64,000 nt of DNA from positions 114,236-178,235 of the forward strand of contig DCIX01000036.1 of NCBI GenBank assembly GCA_002317135.1, written 5' to 3'. A model generated the notes under the pieces. It had not been told where the DNA came from. It made no database searches and was given only the letters and a program-made list of their open reading frames with translations. Below are positions 54,062 to 62,617 of this stretch, piece by piece. Both the position numbers and the translations under genes were made by a program. How positions within the stretch are numbered: the stretch's first letter is position 1; every line of letters begins with the position of its first letter. This DNA is from Bacteroidales bacterium UBA1715. Lineage in GTDB: Bacteria; Bacteroidota; Bacteroidia; Bacteroidales; UBA1715.

Positions 54062-55198
54062 TTAACTCAATCTATCTCTAAAGTCCGCATAATTAAATTT
54101 TCGAATGCATTCATCGTTTCCATCTTCGTGTTCTATCCAAATAGAAGGATGGCGAACACCATTAAATGTCGTTGTTTTCACCATAGTGTAATGCATCATA
54201 TCTTCAAGAATTATGGTGTCGCCTACTTGCAACGGTTCCTTAAAATAATACGGCATCATAAAATCACCGGCGAGACAAGAATTTCCTCCTATTCTATAAG
54301 CATAACAGCCTTCTGTTTTATCAGAAAATGCATCACGAATAAATGGTCGATATGGCATTTCTAACGTGTCGGGCATGTGAGCGGCAAACGAAACGTCCAA
54401 TATTGCAGTTGGATTTTCTCCATAATTAACAATATCAAGAACGGTTGCCTTCAAAACTCCTGTTTGCCAACCAATAGCACCACCTGGCTCTAAAATAACA
54501 TCCACATCATATTTCTGTTTGAATGCTTTCAATAATTCAATAACATGCTCTGGTTTATAATCTTTATGGGTAATCAAATGGCCACCACCCATATTTACCC
54601 ATTTGGCAGCATGCAACAAATGTCCAAATCGTTCTTCCAATGATGCAAGCACACGCTCTAAAGAATATGAATCGTTTTCGCACAAAGCGTGGAAATGAAT
54701 TCCTTCCACACCATCTGGTAAGCCATTTTTCAACTCATCGGCAGGAATGCCAAGACGAGAGTTTGGTGAACAAGGATTATAGAGTTCAGTAGTGACATCG
54801 CTATAGCCTGGATTTACACGAAGTCCTATAGAAACACCATTTTGTTTACAAATGTCTTTATATCTATTGAATTGTGTCAACGAATTGAATGTAATATGCG
54901 AGCTACATTTTGCAATTTCCTCTATTTCGTCAGGAGCATACACAGGAGCAAACGTATGGGCTTTCGAACCCATATAATCCACACACAATTGTGCTTCCCA
55001 AAGTGAACTTGCCGTTGCACCTGCAAGATATTGTTTTACCATAGGAAACGACTTCCACAAGGCATATCCTTTCAAAGCAAGAATAATAGATACTCCAGCT
55101 TGTTTCGACACATTCGATATTTTCTCCAAATTTCTTCGCAACAAAGATTCTTCCAATATAAATGCCGGCGAAGGAATGTTTGAATAGTAGTTTTTCAT
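54062..55198 (-). CDS. nspC: Carboxynorspermidine/carboxyspermidine decarboxylase
   Basis: PLP enzyme that decarboxylates carboxyspermidine (or carboxynorspermidine) to the polyamine. It has 378 residues, in the alanine racemase fold type III. The PLP lysine is K43 in ALKGYALW. Other motifs: WVNMGGGHLIT, EPGGAIGW and GNSCLAGDFM. It works with the dehydrogenase gene just upstream (55375-56583), together giving the carboxyspermidine route used by many gut Bacteroidetes. Confidence 0.95.
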   Translation of the reverse strand: MKNYYSNIPSPAFILEESLLRRNLEKISNVSKQAGVSIILALKGYALWKSFPMVKQYLAGATASSLWEAQLCVDYMGSKAHTFAPVYAPDEIEEIAKCSSHITFNSLTQFNRYKDICKQNGVSIGLRVNPGYSDVTTELYNPCSPNSRLGIPADELKNGLPDGVEGIHFHALCENDSYSLERVLASLEERFGHLLHAAKWVNMGGGHLITHKDYKPEHVIELLKAFKQKYDVDVILEPGGAIGWQTGVLKATVLDIVNYGENPTAILDVSFAAHMPDTLEMPYRPFIRDAFSDKTEGCYAYRIGGNSCLAGDFMMPYYFKEPLQVGDTIILEDMMHYTMVKTTTFNGVRHPSIWIEHEDGNDECIRKFNYADFRDRLS

Positions 55199-55291
55199 TA
55201 GAACTATTTGTTTTCTACAAAAGTAACATTAATTACCAATAGAGAATTGACAATTGAAAATTTTGTTTGAATTGACATTGACATGTTACAA

Positions 55292-55325
55292 AAATGGGAT
55301 AAACCAATTTTGATTTATCCCATTT
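55292..55325 (-). terminator. Terminator after the carboxyspermidine dehydrogenase gene
   Basis: AAATGGGATAAA and its exact complement (12 bp) flank a 10-base loop. On the minus strand it ends in TTTTTGT. It separates the dehydrogenase and nspC transcripts. A smaller GC-rich hairpin (CGTAT/ATACG) lies nearer the stop at about 55347-55362. Confidence 0.8.
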
Positions 55326-55374
55326 ATAATCTGTTTTTCACATAAGGGCGTATGCGATACGGCCCCACTGTTCA

Positions 55375-56583
55375 TTAATATGTCAATTCCAAATCGATGT
55401 CTTCTTTTACTTCAAAAGGAAGTCCATGTTTACCAATAACTTCCATGAATGGATCTGGATCAAATTCTTCTACGTTGAATACACCTGCGCCGCTCCATTT
55501 TCCAGTCAAGAACATCATTGCACCTGTCATTGCAGGAACACCTGTTGTGTAAGAAACACCTTGCGCACCTGTTTCCTTGTATGCAGCTTGGTGGCTACAG
55601 TTATTCCAGATATACACAGTCTTTTCTTTACCATCCTTAATACCTTTTGCACGGCAACCAATAGATGTTTCACCAGTGTAATTGTCTCCCAAAGTTTCAG
55701 GAGCAGGTAATGTTTCTTTCAAGAATTGAAGAGGAACAATTTCCACACCTTTGTACATAATAGGCTTAATACTTGCCATACCTATATTTTGAATCACACG
55801 AAGGTGAGTCAAATATTCGTCGCCGAAAGTCATGAAGAAACGAGCTTGTTTAATAGAAGGGAAATTCTTCACAAGTGATTCCAATTCTTCGTGATACATC
55901 AAATAAGAATTACGTACACCTATGTTTGGATATGTCAATGGGAACATGATTTCTTGTGGTTCTGTTTCTACCCATTCACCATTTTTCCAATAGCGACCTT
56001 TTTGAGTGATTTCACGAATATTGATTTCTGGGTTGAAATTCGTAGCAAATGCTTTTCCGTGATCTCCACCATTACAATCAACGATATCCAAATAATGAAT
56101 TTCGTCGAAATAATGTTTTGCAAGATAAGCTGTATAAACTTGGCTTTGTCCTGGATCGAAGCCACAACCAAGAATTGCAGTCAATCCTTTTTCTTTGAAC
56201 TTATCTTGGTACGCCCATTGCCAGCTATATTCGAATTTTGCAACGTCTTTAGGCTCATAGTTTGCAGTATCCATATAGTTTACACCAGCTTCAAGACAAG
56301 CATCCATAATGCAAAGATCTTGATATGGAAGAGCAACGTTAATAACTAATTTAGGTTGAAATGATTTAATCAACTGAACCAAAGCAGGAACATCCTCCGC
56401 ATCGATTTGAGCTGTTTGAATTTTTCTACCAAGTTTTTCCTCTATAATACCAGCAATTTTATCGCACTTAGATTTTGTACGACTCGCCAACATAATGTCA
56501 GAAAAAACTTCTGGATATTGTGCACACTTAAATGTCACAACCTGGCTTACACCGCCAGCTCCAATAATTAAAACTTTTGCCAT
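55375..56583 (-). CDS. Carboxynorspermidine/carboxyspermidine dehydrogenase (saccharopine dehydrogenase family)
   Basis: Joins an aspartate semialdehyde-derived unit to putrescine or diaminopropane using NADPH. It has 402 residues. N-terminal Rossmann motif VLIIGAGGVSQVV, then the family stretches ASRTKSKCDKIAG, DTANYEPKD and GCGFDPGQSQVY. A saccharopine dehydrogenase role was considered, but the nearby nspC makes the polyamine role far more likely. It sits upstream of nspC with a terminator between. Confidence 0.92.
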   Translation of the reverse strand: MAKVLIIGAGGVSQVVTFKCAQYPEVFSDIMLASRTKSKCDKIAGIIEEKLGRKIQTAQIDAEDVPALVQLIKSFQPKLVINVALPYQDLCIMDACLEAGVNYMDTANYEPKDVAKFEYSWQWAYQDKFKEKGLTAILGCGFDPGQSQVYTAYLAKHYFDEIHYLDIVDCNGGDHGKAFATNFNPEINIREITQKGRYWKNGEWVETEPQEIMFPLTYPNIGVRNSYLMYHEELESLVKNFPSIKQARFFMTFGDEYLTHLRVIQNIGMASIKPIMYKGVEIVPLQFLKETLPAPETLGDNYTGETSIGCRAKGIKDGKEKTVYIWNNCSHQAAYKETGAQGVSYTTGVPAMTGAMMFLTGKWSGAGVFNVEEFDPDPFMEVIGKHGLPFEVKEDIDLELTY

Positions 56584-56694
56584 TTCTAGTTCGTATTAAT
56601 TTTGCATAAAAGTAGGAAAAAAATTTATTCAAAAGACTCTGTAGTTGCATTAACAAATTCTTTTGTTCAAATATATTTTTCTTTACTACTAATT

Positions 56695-57087
56695 CTAATA
56701 ATCTTCAATAGCCATCATTGCAAGAAATTTCTTCTCTGCAGAAAGAGACCAGAGCCACAATTTTTTATACTTTTCTTTTATAATCTTATCTTCCAATAAG
56801 TCTATTTCATCTGTCCACTCACCACCATATATATAAGCAGCATCCTCTGGTTTGAAAAAGATTAGTTTTCTTGCAGTTTCATATTTTTCTTTCTCTTTCT
56901 TATAATAAAGCGTATTTGAACAATTCGACACATCATTTAAATATGCCTTCGAACGTTTCATTTGTTTTTTTACATACGTGATGCAAGCTTTCCTCCTAAC
57001 GAGAGGCTTTATTATGTACATAAAAACAAACAGTTTAACAAGGTCTTTCAACCCTAGTTTCTGTTTTGATTCAATATTTTCATTCAC
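56695..57087 (-). CDS. Unknown basic protein, GTG start likely
   Basis: A 130-residue lysine-rich protein beginning at GTG 57085-57087 (NENIESKQKLGLKDLVKL). A hydrophobic patch (VFMYIIKPLV, about 21-30) may be peripheral to the membrane. The rest is charged and helical. No family was recognised. It is AT-rich and isolated, with 107 bases to the preceding dehydrogenase gene and 147 to the next, which fits an accessory gene. A TATACAAT motif lies upstream at 57118-57125. Confidence 0.55.
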   Translation of the reverse strand: MNENIESKQKLGLKDLVKLFVFMYIIKPLVRRKACITYVKKQMKRSKAYLNDVSNCSNTLYYKKEKEKYETARKLIFFKPEDAAYIYGGEWTDEIDLLEDKIIKEKYKKLWLWSLSAEKKFLAMMAIEDY

Positions 57088-57234
57088 ACTTATAAACTAT
57101 TAAAATACATTTTTGCCATTGTATATATTTAATTATACGAATAAAACAACGAATGACAATAAATTAACTTATAAATTTACCTGCAATTCTTTACAGCTTT
57201 TCATTTTCGGAAGTATAACGATTCAAACAAAACG

Positions 57235-59016
57235 TTATTTTTCATGAATTGATTTGGTTGGAACCGAAGGATGTCCACTATAATTATGACGATAATATGA
57301 TGGTGTTCCTGAACGGCTCCTTGTATTATATGTTTGAGTATTACTTCCATAAGTACTACTTGAAATTTCACTATTAGGCAAAAAGAAATCTAAAGATATC
57401 ATTTGCTGAATAAAATCATTCTTATATATTGAAGTTGTATAACGTACTTGCATATTTTTACATCGAATTCCACCACCAAAATCATATGTCATAAAACCAA
57501 AACTACCTTCTTTTGTATCATTTTTATTTAAGGTTGTATCATATTGGGGAACCGTATAATCTATATAAGATAGACCTATTCCTCCGAATGCAAAAAGACT
57601 AAATGATTTTGAAAAGTTTGCATGAAATTCACCATACAAAGGTAAATTTAAGGATAAACCAAATGTTGTATCTGCTCCTGCCCACAGAGACATATTTGCC
57701 CCTAAATTTAGTCCAAAACCACCTTTAAAAATAGGTTCATATTTTATTCCAATCTGTACTCCCCCTGCATCAATATAAAAATTTTCATTTGGTATTAGAT
57801 AACCTAATGTTACACCATAAAAATCTTCTGTTTTTGGCACATTAAAAGTCTTATGTTTAACCACAGAAACATTTTCTTTACCTTGTTCTTTTTTAACTTC
57901 ATAAAAACTAATATCTTGAATCTGAATCTCTTCTTTTACATTTGAAACAAGTCGTACCAATGAAGCTCGAGAACGAGCAATACCATAGATATGATTAAAA
58001 GACAAACCAAATGCGTCATCTACCCCTGCACTTGTTGAAGACCAATATTCCCTAGACCCATAATAATGTCCTGTTTTAAAAGGGAGGAAAATAGCCCCTT
58101 TCCCTTCCATTATACACCACTCATCTAATGAATAATGCGATTTCTTAAAATTAGCATTTATATCCCAATCATCAGGGTATAGAATCAACCCATACACATT
58201 CTCAATATAGGAATTCTGATGTAAAGAAGAGGAATTTTTTCTACCTTCCAATAAATACTGCCACTCATTTTTTGTCAAAGTTCTCCAAGCTCTTTGTTCT
58301 CCATATTTTGATGATATCCTCTGAGAATTATAAACACCCCAATCTGCATTTGCATACTTTCCAACTAAGTTTCTTCCTGCCGAAGAATTAGGGTTTTGAG
58401 AGGAAGAACCATCATAATTTAGTTTAAATGCAGCAATATAGCCACCTGGATGATAATCTCGATTATTACCACTTGTTGAATTCGGTTGAAATGCCTTTGC
58501 CCCACTATCCCAGCCAGAAGTTCCCCAACCAAATAAGTCTATCCAAGACTTACTATCAGAAGCTGCTTTCTCCAATATCTCATATTGATTATCAGAAAAT
58601 CGCCAAATATTAGAGGATATATTATATTGTAAATTACCAGGAGAAAAATAAACCTGACAATCCATAGAGACAGAAAAAGGATGCGGCACATATCCAATCA
58701 GGTCAATTTTAAAAATAACGTCAGAAAAAATAAATTCTCCAAACTGCTCTACTACGTCCCACATATATTTATATTTAGTATCTTGAACAGGAAGTTTTTT
58801 AATATACTTATTGGGAATATCTTGAAAGAAACCATCATTTATAGAATATGAGATATTCACATCTGATGGTTTATCCATTTCAAATGATATAATAATACAA
58901 TTCCCATTGGGATTAGCATCAACATTTGTAATATTTTGAGACATAGATTCTAACCCAAAGAAACAAAAAAATAACATTAAAGAAATCCGTAACTTTAATC
59001 CCATGACACGAATCAT
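57235..59016 (-). CDS. Exported FGE/SUMF-like domain protein with C-terminal barrel-like region
   Basis: A 593-residue protein with a signal peptide (cleavage near ESMSQ). A short beta region (about 28-105) leads to VYFSPGNLQYN, then GWGTSGWDSGA, RAWRTLTKNEWQYLLEGR (like the RLPTEAEWEYAA box of sulfatase-modifying-factor proteins) and WSSTSAGVDDAF, ending with LVRLV (about 108-360). From about 385 to 560 it resembles an outer-membrane barrel (VTLGYLIPNENFYI, GFGLNLGANMSLW, FGGIGLSYIDY). The domain order is unusual. It is first downstream of the caspase gene. Confidence 0.7.
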   Translation of the reverse strand: MIRVMGLKLRISLMLFFCFFGLESMSQNITNVDANPNGNCIIISFEMDKPSDVNISYSINDGFFQDIPNKYIKKLPVQDTKYKYMWDVVEQFGEFIFSDVIFKIDLIGYVPHPFSVSMDCQVYFSPGNLQYNISSNIWRFSDNQYEILEKAASDSKSWIDLFGWGTSGWDSGAKAFQPNSTSGNNRDYHPGGYIAAFKLNYDGSSSQNPNSSAGRNLVGKYANADWGVYNSQRISSKYGEQRAWRTLTKNEWQYLLEGRKNSSSLHQNSYIENVYGLILYPDDWDINANFKKSHYSLDEWCIMEGKGAIFLPFKTGHYYGSREYWSSTSAGVDDAFGLSFNHIYGIARSRASLVRLVSNVKEEIQIQDISFYEVKKEQGKENVSVVKHKTFNVPKTEDFYGVTLGYLIPNENFYIDAGGVQIGIKYEPIFKGGFGLNLGANMSLWAGADTTFGLSLNLPLYGEFHANFSKSFSLFAFGGIGLSYIDYTVPQYDTTLNKNDTKEGSFGFMTYDFGGGIRCKNMQVRYTTSIYKNDFIQQMISLDFFLPNSEISSSTYGSNTQTYNTRSRSGTPSYYRHNYSGHPSVPTKSIHEK

Positions 59017-59107
59017 TAAATAATAGAATTTTTTTCTTTTATATCATCAACATTTTTTATGGCAGTGTAAAAATCGCACTACACATTACTGATTATCAGC
59101 AATTAAA

Positions 59108-60790
59108 CTATCGTAATTTCCATGTTTTCCACATGGATTGCACTTCCGCCGAATGGATTACAGTTGGAGTTTGTCGTTTACCTTCTAAAACACTGTGTTT
59201 TTCTACATTCTCCTTAATAAAGTTAGCTAAAACATCATATGTTACATCACCTTGTGTTTCTTGTATTTTTTTTAGCAAATAGTAGGTAAACAAACCATGA
59301 TGTTCCTTATCATTACCTGCCGCTGTTTCATCACCAGTAGAAGCAGTGAACACAACCATATTTCCTACCGGTTGCCCCGATTTTGTTCTAATTGCCACAC
59401 CACGAGCAGACATTAACATATCACCTTCTCGTTTTGCGCCACTAAAACATGCATCCAGAAATACAGTTACAAATTTTGCAGACATAGAACCAAGTTCAAA
59501 ATACAATTTATCTACAGAGAAACCAGTTGTTACATCACTACCGTAACCATCAACTGGTAATAAATACGCAGACTTACTCGCATCATCAGGGATACCATGC
59601 CCTGCATAATAAAAGATTACTTTTACATCAGAATATACATCAGTAATATCCTTTAACCAATTAATATTTGTACGTATATCATTTAATGTTGCATCAGGTA
59701 CATATTTTATCTGTTTTGCAGGAATACCTAATGTTTTCTCGCAATATTCCTTAAAAATCTTACTGTCGTTTAAGGCATAAGGAACATTGGAAACAGTTTT
59801 ATAATTTTCGTTTCCTATTATTACAGCAAATGTATTTTCATTTTCTGTTGGTATTTGTGGAATATTTACATCAACATCGCTATAAAAACTGCCCTTCGTT
59901 ATGGTTTGTTGTTGTTCTTCTTTCCCTGTTACAGCAATTACATTATTACCACTTATTATTTGTCCAAATTTTAAATTTATAGTATCACTTTTAGCATACT
60001 TATTATACTTTTCTGAAATATTTACCGTAATTGGCAAATCAGTAAAATTATAATTATTATTTGTAATAAATTGATATTCAATAATTTTTATTTCATTAGA
60101 TTCTAGTTTTGCTATAGTAGTACTTTTATTTCCTGAAGTACAAAACACCCCCAAACCATCACTTGGAAATTTCAAATCAAGTTTTACATTTTCTGCATAT
60201 CCATAACCTGTGTTTTGTACCATAATTTTCAAAATAAAAGGTTCTCGTTTGGTTAACAAAGCACCTTTCCCACCAATAATTTGCTGACTAACAATTTCCA
60301 CAAAGGGACTTTCAAATTTACGAGTATCTATCTGAACATGTACTGGTTCACAACCAAATCCATTAGGCTCATCAACTTTAATAGAAAATGTAACTGTTCC
60401 ATCTTCTGTATTTAAATCTGCCTTAATTGGAATTTCAACCCAAATAGTATCGTTTGTTTTTAAAGTTTGCAATGTTATATCCGTGAATAACAATCCAGAA
60501 GTTGCTCCCTTTGCCATCACTGTTGCTTTACACCCCAATCCATCTCCAACTCCTCTATTGCATACTTGAAAACGTAATTTACAATTTTCTTGGGCATTAA
60601 TAAAATTATTTCCATCCGCATCTACAAAAAGAATATTATTATCTACTATATCTAATATCGGAGGAACAAATTGCTTTACAATGTGGAAATTTTTAGGTTT
60701 TGACACATTATTTTGTGCTAATGTTACAAATGAGAAGACAGAAAAAATAAGAAGCATTATTCCCTTAGAAAGTAAATTCTTAAATTTCAT
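59108..60790 (-). CDS. Secreted caspase-like (peptidase C14) protein
   Basis: A 560-residue exported protein (signal peptide MKFKNLLSKGIMLLIFSVFS, cleavage near TLAQ). Residues about 40-290 form two beta-sandwich, CARDB-like regions. Residues about 318-560 are a caspase-fold protease with FAVIIGNENY, the catalytic His H398 in YYAGHG and the catalytic Cys C448 in FLDACFSG. Metacaspases of this kind cut after Arg or Lys. The catalytic dyad is intact, so an active enzyme in the periplasm or on the surface is likely. It is followed by the FGE-like gene and preceded by a frameshifted LPP20/DUF4384-like gene. Confidence 0.88.
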   Translation of the reverse strand: MKFKNLLSKGIMLLIFSVFSFVTLAQNNVSKPKNFHIVKQFVPPILDIVDNNILFVDADGNNFINAQENCKLRFQVCNRGVGDGLGCKATVMAKGATSGLLFTDITLQTLKTNDTIWVEIPIKADLNTEDGTVTFSIKVDEPNGFGCEPVHVQIDTRKFESPFVEIVSQQIIGGKGALLTKREPFILKIMVQNTGYGYAENVKLDLKFPSDGLGVFCTSGNKSTTIAKLESNEIKIIEYQFITNNNYNFTDLPITVNISEKYNKYAKSDTINLKFGQIISGNNVIAVTGKEEQQQTITKGSFYSDVDVNIPQIPTENENTFAVIIGNENYKTVSNVPYALNDSKIFKEYCEKTLGIPAKQIKYVPDATLNDIRTNINWLKDITDVYSDVKVIFYYAGHGIPDDASKSAYLLPVDGYGSDVTTGFSVDKLYFELGSMSAKFVTVFLDACFSGAKREGDMLMSARGVAIRTKSGQPVGNMVVFTASTGDETAAGNDKEHHGLFTYYLLKKIQETQGDVTYDVLANFIKENVEKHSVLEGKRQTPTVIHSAEVQSMWKTWKLR

Positions 60791-60798
60791 CGCAATCT

Positions 60799-61119
60799 TT
60801 ATTTTAGTATTTGTATAATATCCTTTCTCTCTTGCATTTCGTTATCGTATTGCATAGATTTTATTTTCCAACGTTGAAAATCTTTAAAAGACAACATTCG
60901 TGGATATCCATTTCTATAGTTGTCATTTGCTTTTGTGAACTTTTGGGTAGAAAACAATATGTAAATAATATTTTGTGACAAATCAGTATCTGTCGTTAAG
61001 ATATATTCATCAACTATACTTCGTTCCTCTTGCGATACTGCATTTTTTGAAAAAAGTATATACTCTTTATTTGCTTGAATTGAAAAAAACCTTTTGAGTT
61101 TTGATAGGGAAGCATACAA
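60799..61119 (-). pseudogene. C-terminal part of a frameshifted LPP20/DUF4384-like protein
   Basis: This reading frame encodes the second half of the protein begun at 61658. Its first residues (about 15) duplicate in another frame the region already read by the upstream part. True continuation starts at SIQANKEYILFSKNAVSQEE, just after an A7 homopolymer (61083-61089; T7 on the coding strand). With one more T the two parts join as GFF-SIQANKEY, giving a protein of about 286 residues. The region looks DUF4384-like. It ends 8 bases before the caspase gene. The split may be real, programmed or a sequencing error. Confidence 0.65.
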
Positions 61120-61658
61120 TAAACAGTGTCTTTATCTTGTAGATATATTGCCAAGTAACCGTCAACAGGGGATGTGAAACTTATATAAAATTCATCCTCA
61201 TTTTTAAATAAATTTTCGACGGCTTCGTCTTTTGAACTAATACCATTCCTAAAAAATTTAATTTTTGTTTGTACGAGTGCTTGTTTTATTTCTCTGGCTT
61301 CGCCACAAACAGTGGAGGACACCACAAGTCTATTATTTTCATACTTGATATCATATCGAGGATATCCTTTTTCATCTCCTAACCATTCTCCTTTTATAGA
61401 AGTCCCTGATTCATGTACAAATGAAGAAAAATTTTTTTCTCCTTCGGACACCGAGATGCTGCTTGTCTGTTGATCGACAAAAGAATGAAACTTAGAATCT
61501 ATGGCTTCTATTCTTGCAAAATCTGCAGCTTTTTTTTTGGCTTCGTCGATAGATTCGTTAGATTCTGCATGATATGAATACGTACCACATATTTTTTGCG
61601 AGAAAACTATTAATGGCATAGTTGTCACAAATAAAAGAAACAATAGATTTCTTTTCAT
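61014..61658 (-). CDS. LPP20/DUF4384-like exported protein, N-terminal part, frameshifted
   Basis: Start ATG at 61656-61658 (MKRNLLFLLFVTTMPLIVFS), with a signal peptide. An LPP20-like segment follows (SIDEAKKKAADFARIEAI, about 38-55). A later region near SFTSPVDGYLAIYLQDKD is typical of the DUF4384 fold. The frame reads past CMLPYQNSKGFF into about 21 residues that do not fit and stops at 61014. The family-like sequence continues in the neighbouring frame (60799-61119). The open reading frame of 214 residues is therefore probably truncated. Confidence 0.65.
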   Translation of the reverse strand: MKRNLLFLLFVTTMPLIVFSQKICGTYSYHAESNESIDEAKKKAADFARIEAIDSKFHSFVDQQTSSISVSEGEKNFSSFVHESGTSIKGEWLGDEKGYPRYDIKYENNRLVVSSTVCGEAREIKQALVQTKIKFFRNGISSKDEAVENLFKNEDEFYISFTSPVDGYLAIYLQDKDTVYCMLPYQNSKGFFQFKQIKSIYFFQKMQYRKRNEV

Positions 61659-61722
61659 AAGAAGTAAATAAAGAAATGTTTGCCCATTGTTGGACAAACA
61701 TTTCTCTTTTATACAATAAATA

Positions 61723-62337
61723 TTATTCCCAATAAGCAGGATCGTTAAGAGCCTTTTTCAACTCTTCAGATTCGTTTGTCAATGCACTTTCTGCTGCTCT
61801 AATAGCCATTAATTTTGCTTCTTCATAATTGTATGTTACATAAACAAGAACTTCTCTCCCTTGTTTAGTCTCTTTAGTAAATGTTGCTACTATAGGACAC
61901 AACCCCATTTTTTGCTGACATTGATCTTTAACCGCATTTAATGTTTTTTGAACCGACACATTATTCTTTGAGCCAGTTTCAGTAGAACCACCGTTTTGTT
62001 CTATGATAGCTTTTATTGTTGATTGAAGTTGGTTTATAAGCTCTTCTTTTGCTGCAGTTCTGGCAGCAATTTTTGCTTGTTGTATTACGGCTGCTGTTGC
62101 AGTACCTTGACCGATGATATATTTTTTCGTACCATCATCGTTCTTTTCCAACTGTTTGCTATAGACTTCATACAATTGTTGTTCCATTGGCAAAGAACCT
62201 GCAAGAACGTTATAACCTTGACTTGCTAATTTTTTTGCCTCTGCTTTAGGCTTAATTACAGAAGCTTTTCTAATTTGTGCTTCTGACATAAATGAAACTC
62301 CTAATAAGAGCATCATAACAAAATAGAACTTTTTCAT
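61723..62337 (-). CDS. LPP20-like exported protein
   Basis: A 204-residue protein. The start is the ATG at 62335-62337 (MKKFYFVMMLLLGVSFM), with a signal peptide ending near SEAQ. The mature part has AAKEELINQLQSTIKAII and AKLMAIRAAESAL, the alanine-rich helices of LPP20-type proteins, separated by an antiparallel sheet. Two Cys lie in DQCQQKMGLC. It precedes the frameshifted LPP20/DUF4384-like gene and the caspase gene in the same direction (64-base gap), which suggests a common envelope function. Confidence 0.72.
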   Translation of the reverse strand: MKKFYFVMMLLLGVSFMSEAQIRKASVIKPKAEAKKLASQGYNVLAGSLPMEQQLYEVYSKQLEKNDDGTKKYIIGQGTATAAVIQQAKIAARTAAKEELINQLQSTIKAIIEQNGGSTETGSKNNVSVQKTLNAVKDQCQQKMGLCPIVATFTKETKQGREVLVYVTYNYEEAKLMAIRAAESALTNESEELKKALNDPAYWE

Positions 62338-62400
62338 TTTTTTATTTATAAAATTAATACTGATTATTTTCAAAAACATTTAATTTTATATTGTACAAAG

Positions 62401-62480
62401 TATACAACAAAACAAAATCATTGCCAACGCTTTAGTATATACAATAATTATACAATACTGTATATATTTACTATACAATA
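62401..62480 (+). repeat. Cluster of TATACAATA direct repeats
   Basis: TATACAATA occurs at 62438-62446, 62449-62457 and 62472-62480, plus a one-mismatch copy TATACAACA at 62401-62409. The start-to-start steps 11 and 23 are about one and two helical turns, which fits protein binding on one DNA face. A palindrome TTGTACAA is near 62391. The cluster lies 64-143 bases upstream of the LPP20-like gene. A copy is also at 61710-61718. Confidence 0.4.
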
Positions 62481-62612
62481 TTATTTTATAAACCACATAT
62501 AAATTGGCAGTTATGCGACGGCGGATATAGTTTCTCAGTAGTCGGTCTGGAGCTATTTAAAATAGGAAATAATACTCAAGTTGGCATAAGTTTCAATGCT
62601 AATGAATACTAA
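62448..62612 (+). pseudogene. Possible remnant of a degraded gene (no start codon)
   Basis: An open frame of 54 codons on the plus strand between stops has no ATG or other convincing start. Its end looks protein-like: CDGGYSFSVVGLELF then KIGNNTQVGISFNANEY and TAA at 62610-62612. It ends 5 bases before the abiF stop codon. It may be the tail of a gene truncated when the defence region was inserted, or chance. No family was recognised. Confidence 0.25.
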
Positions 62613-62617
62613 GGGGA

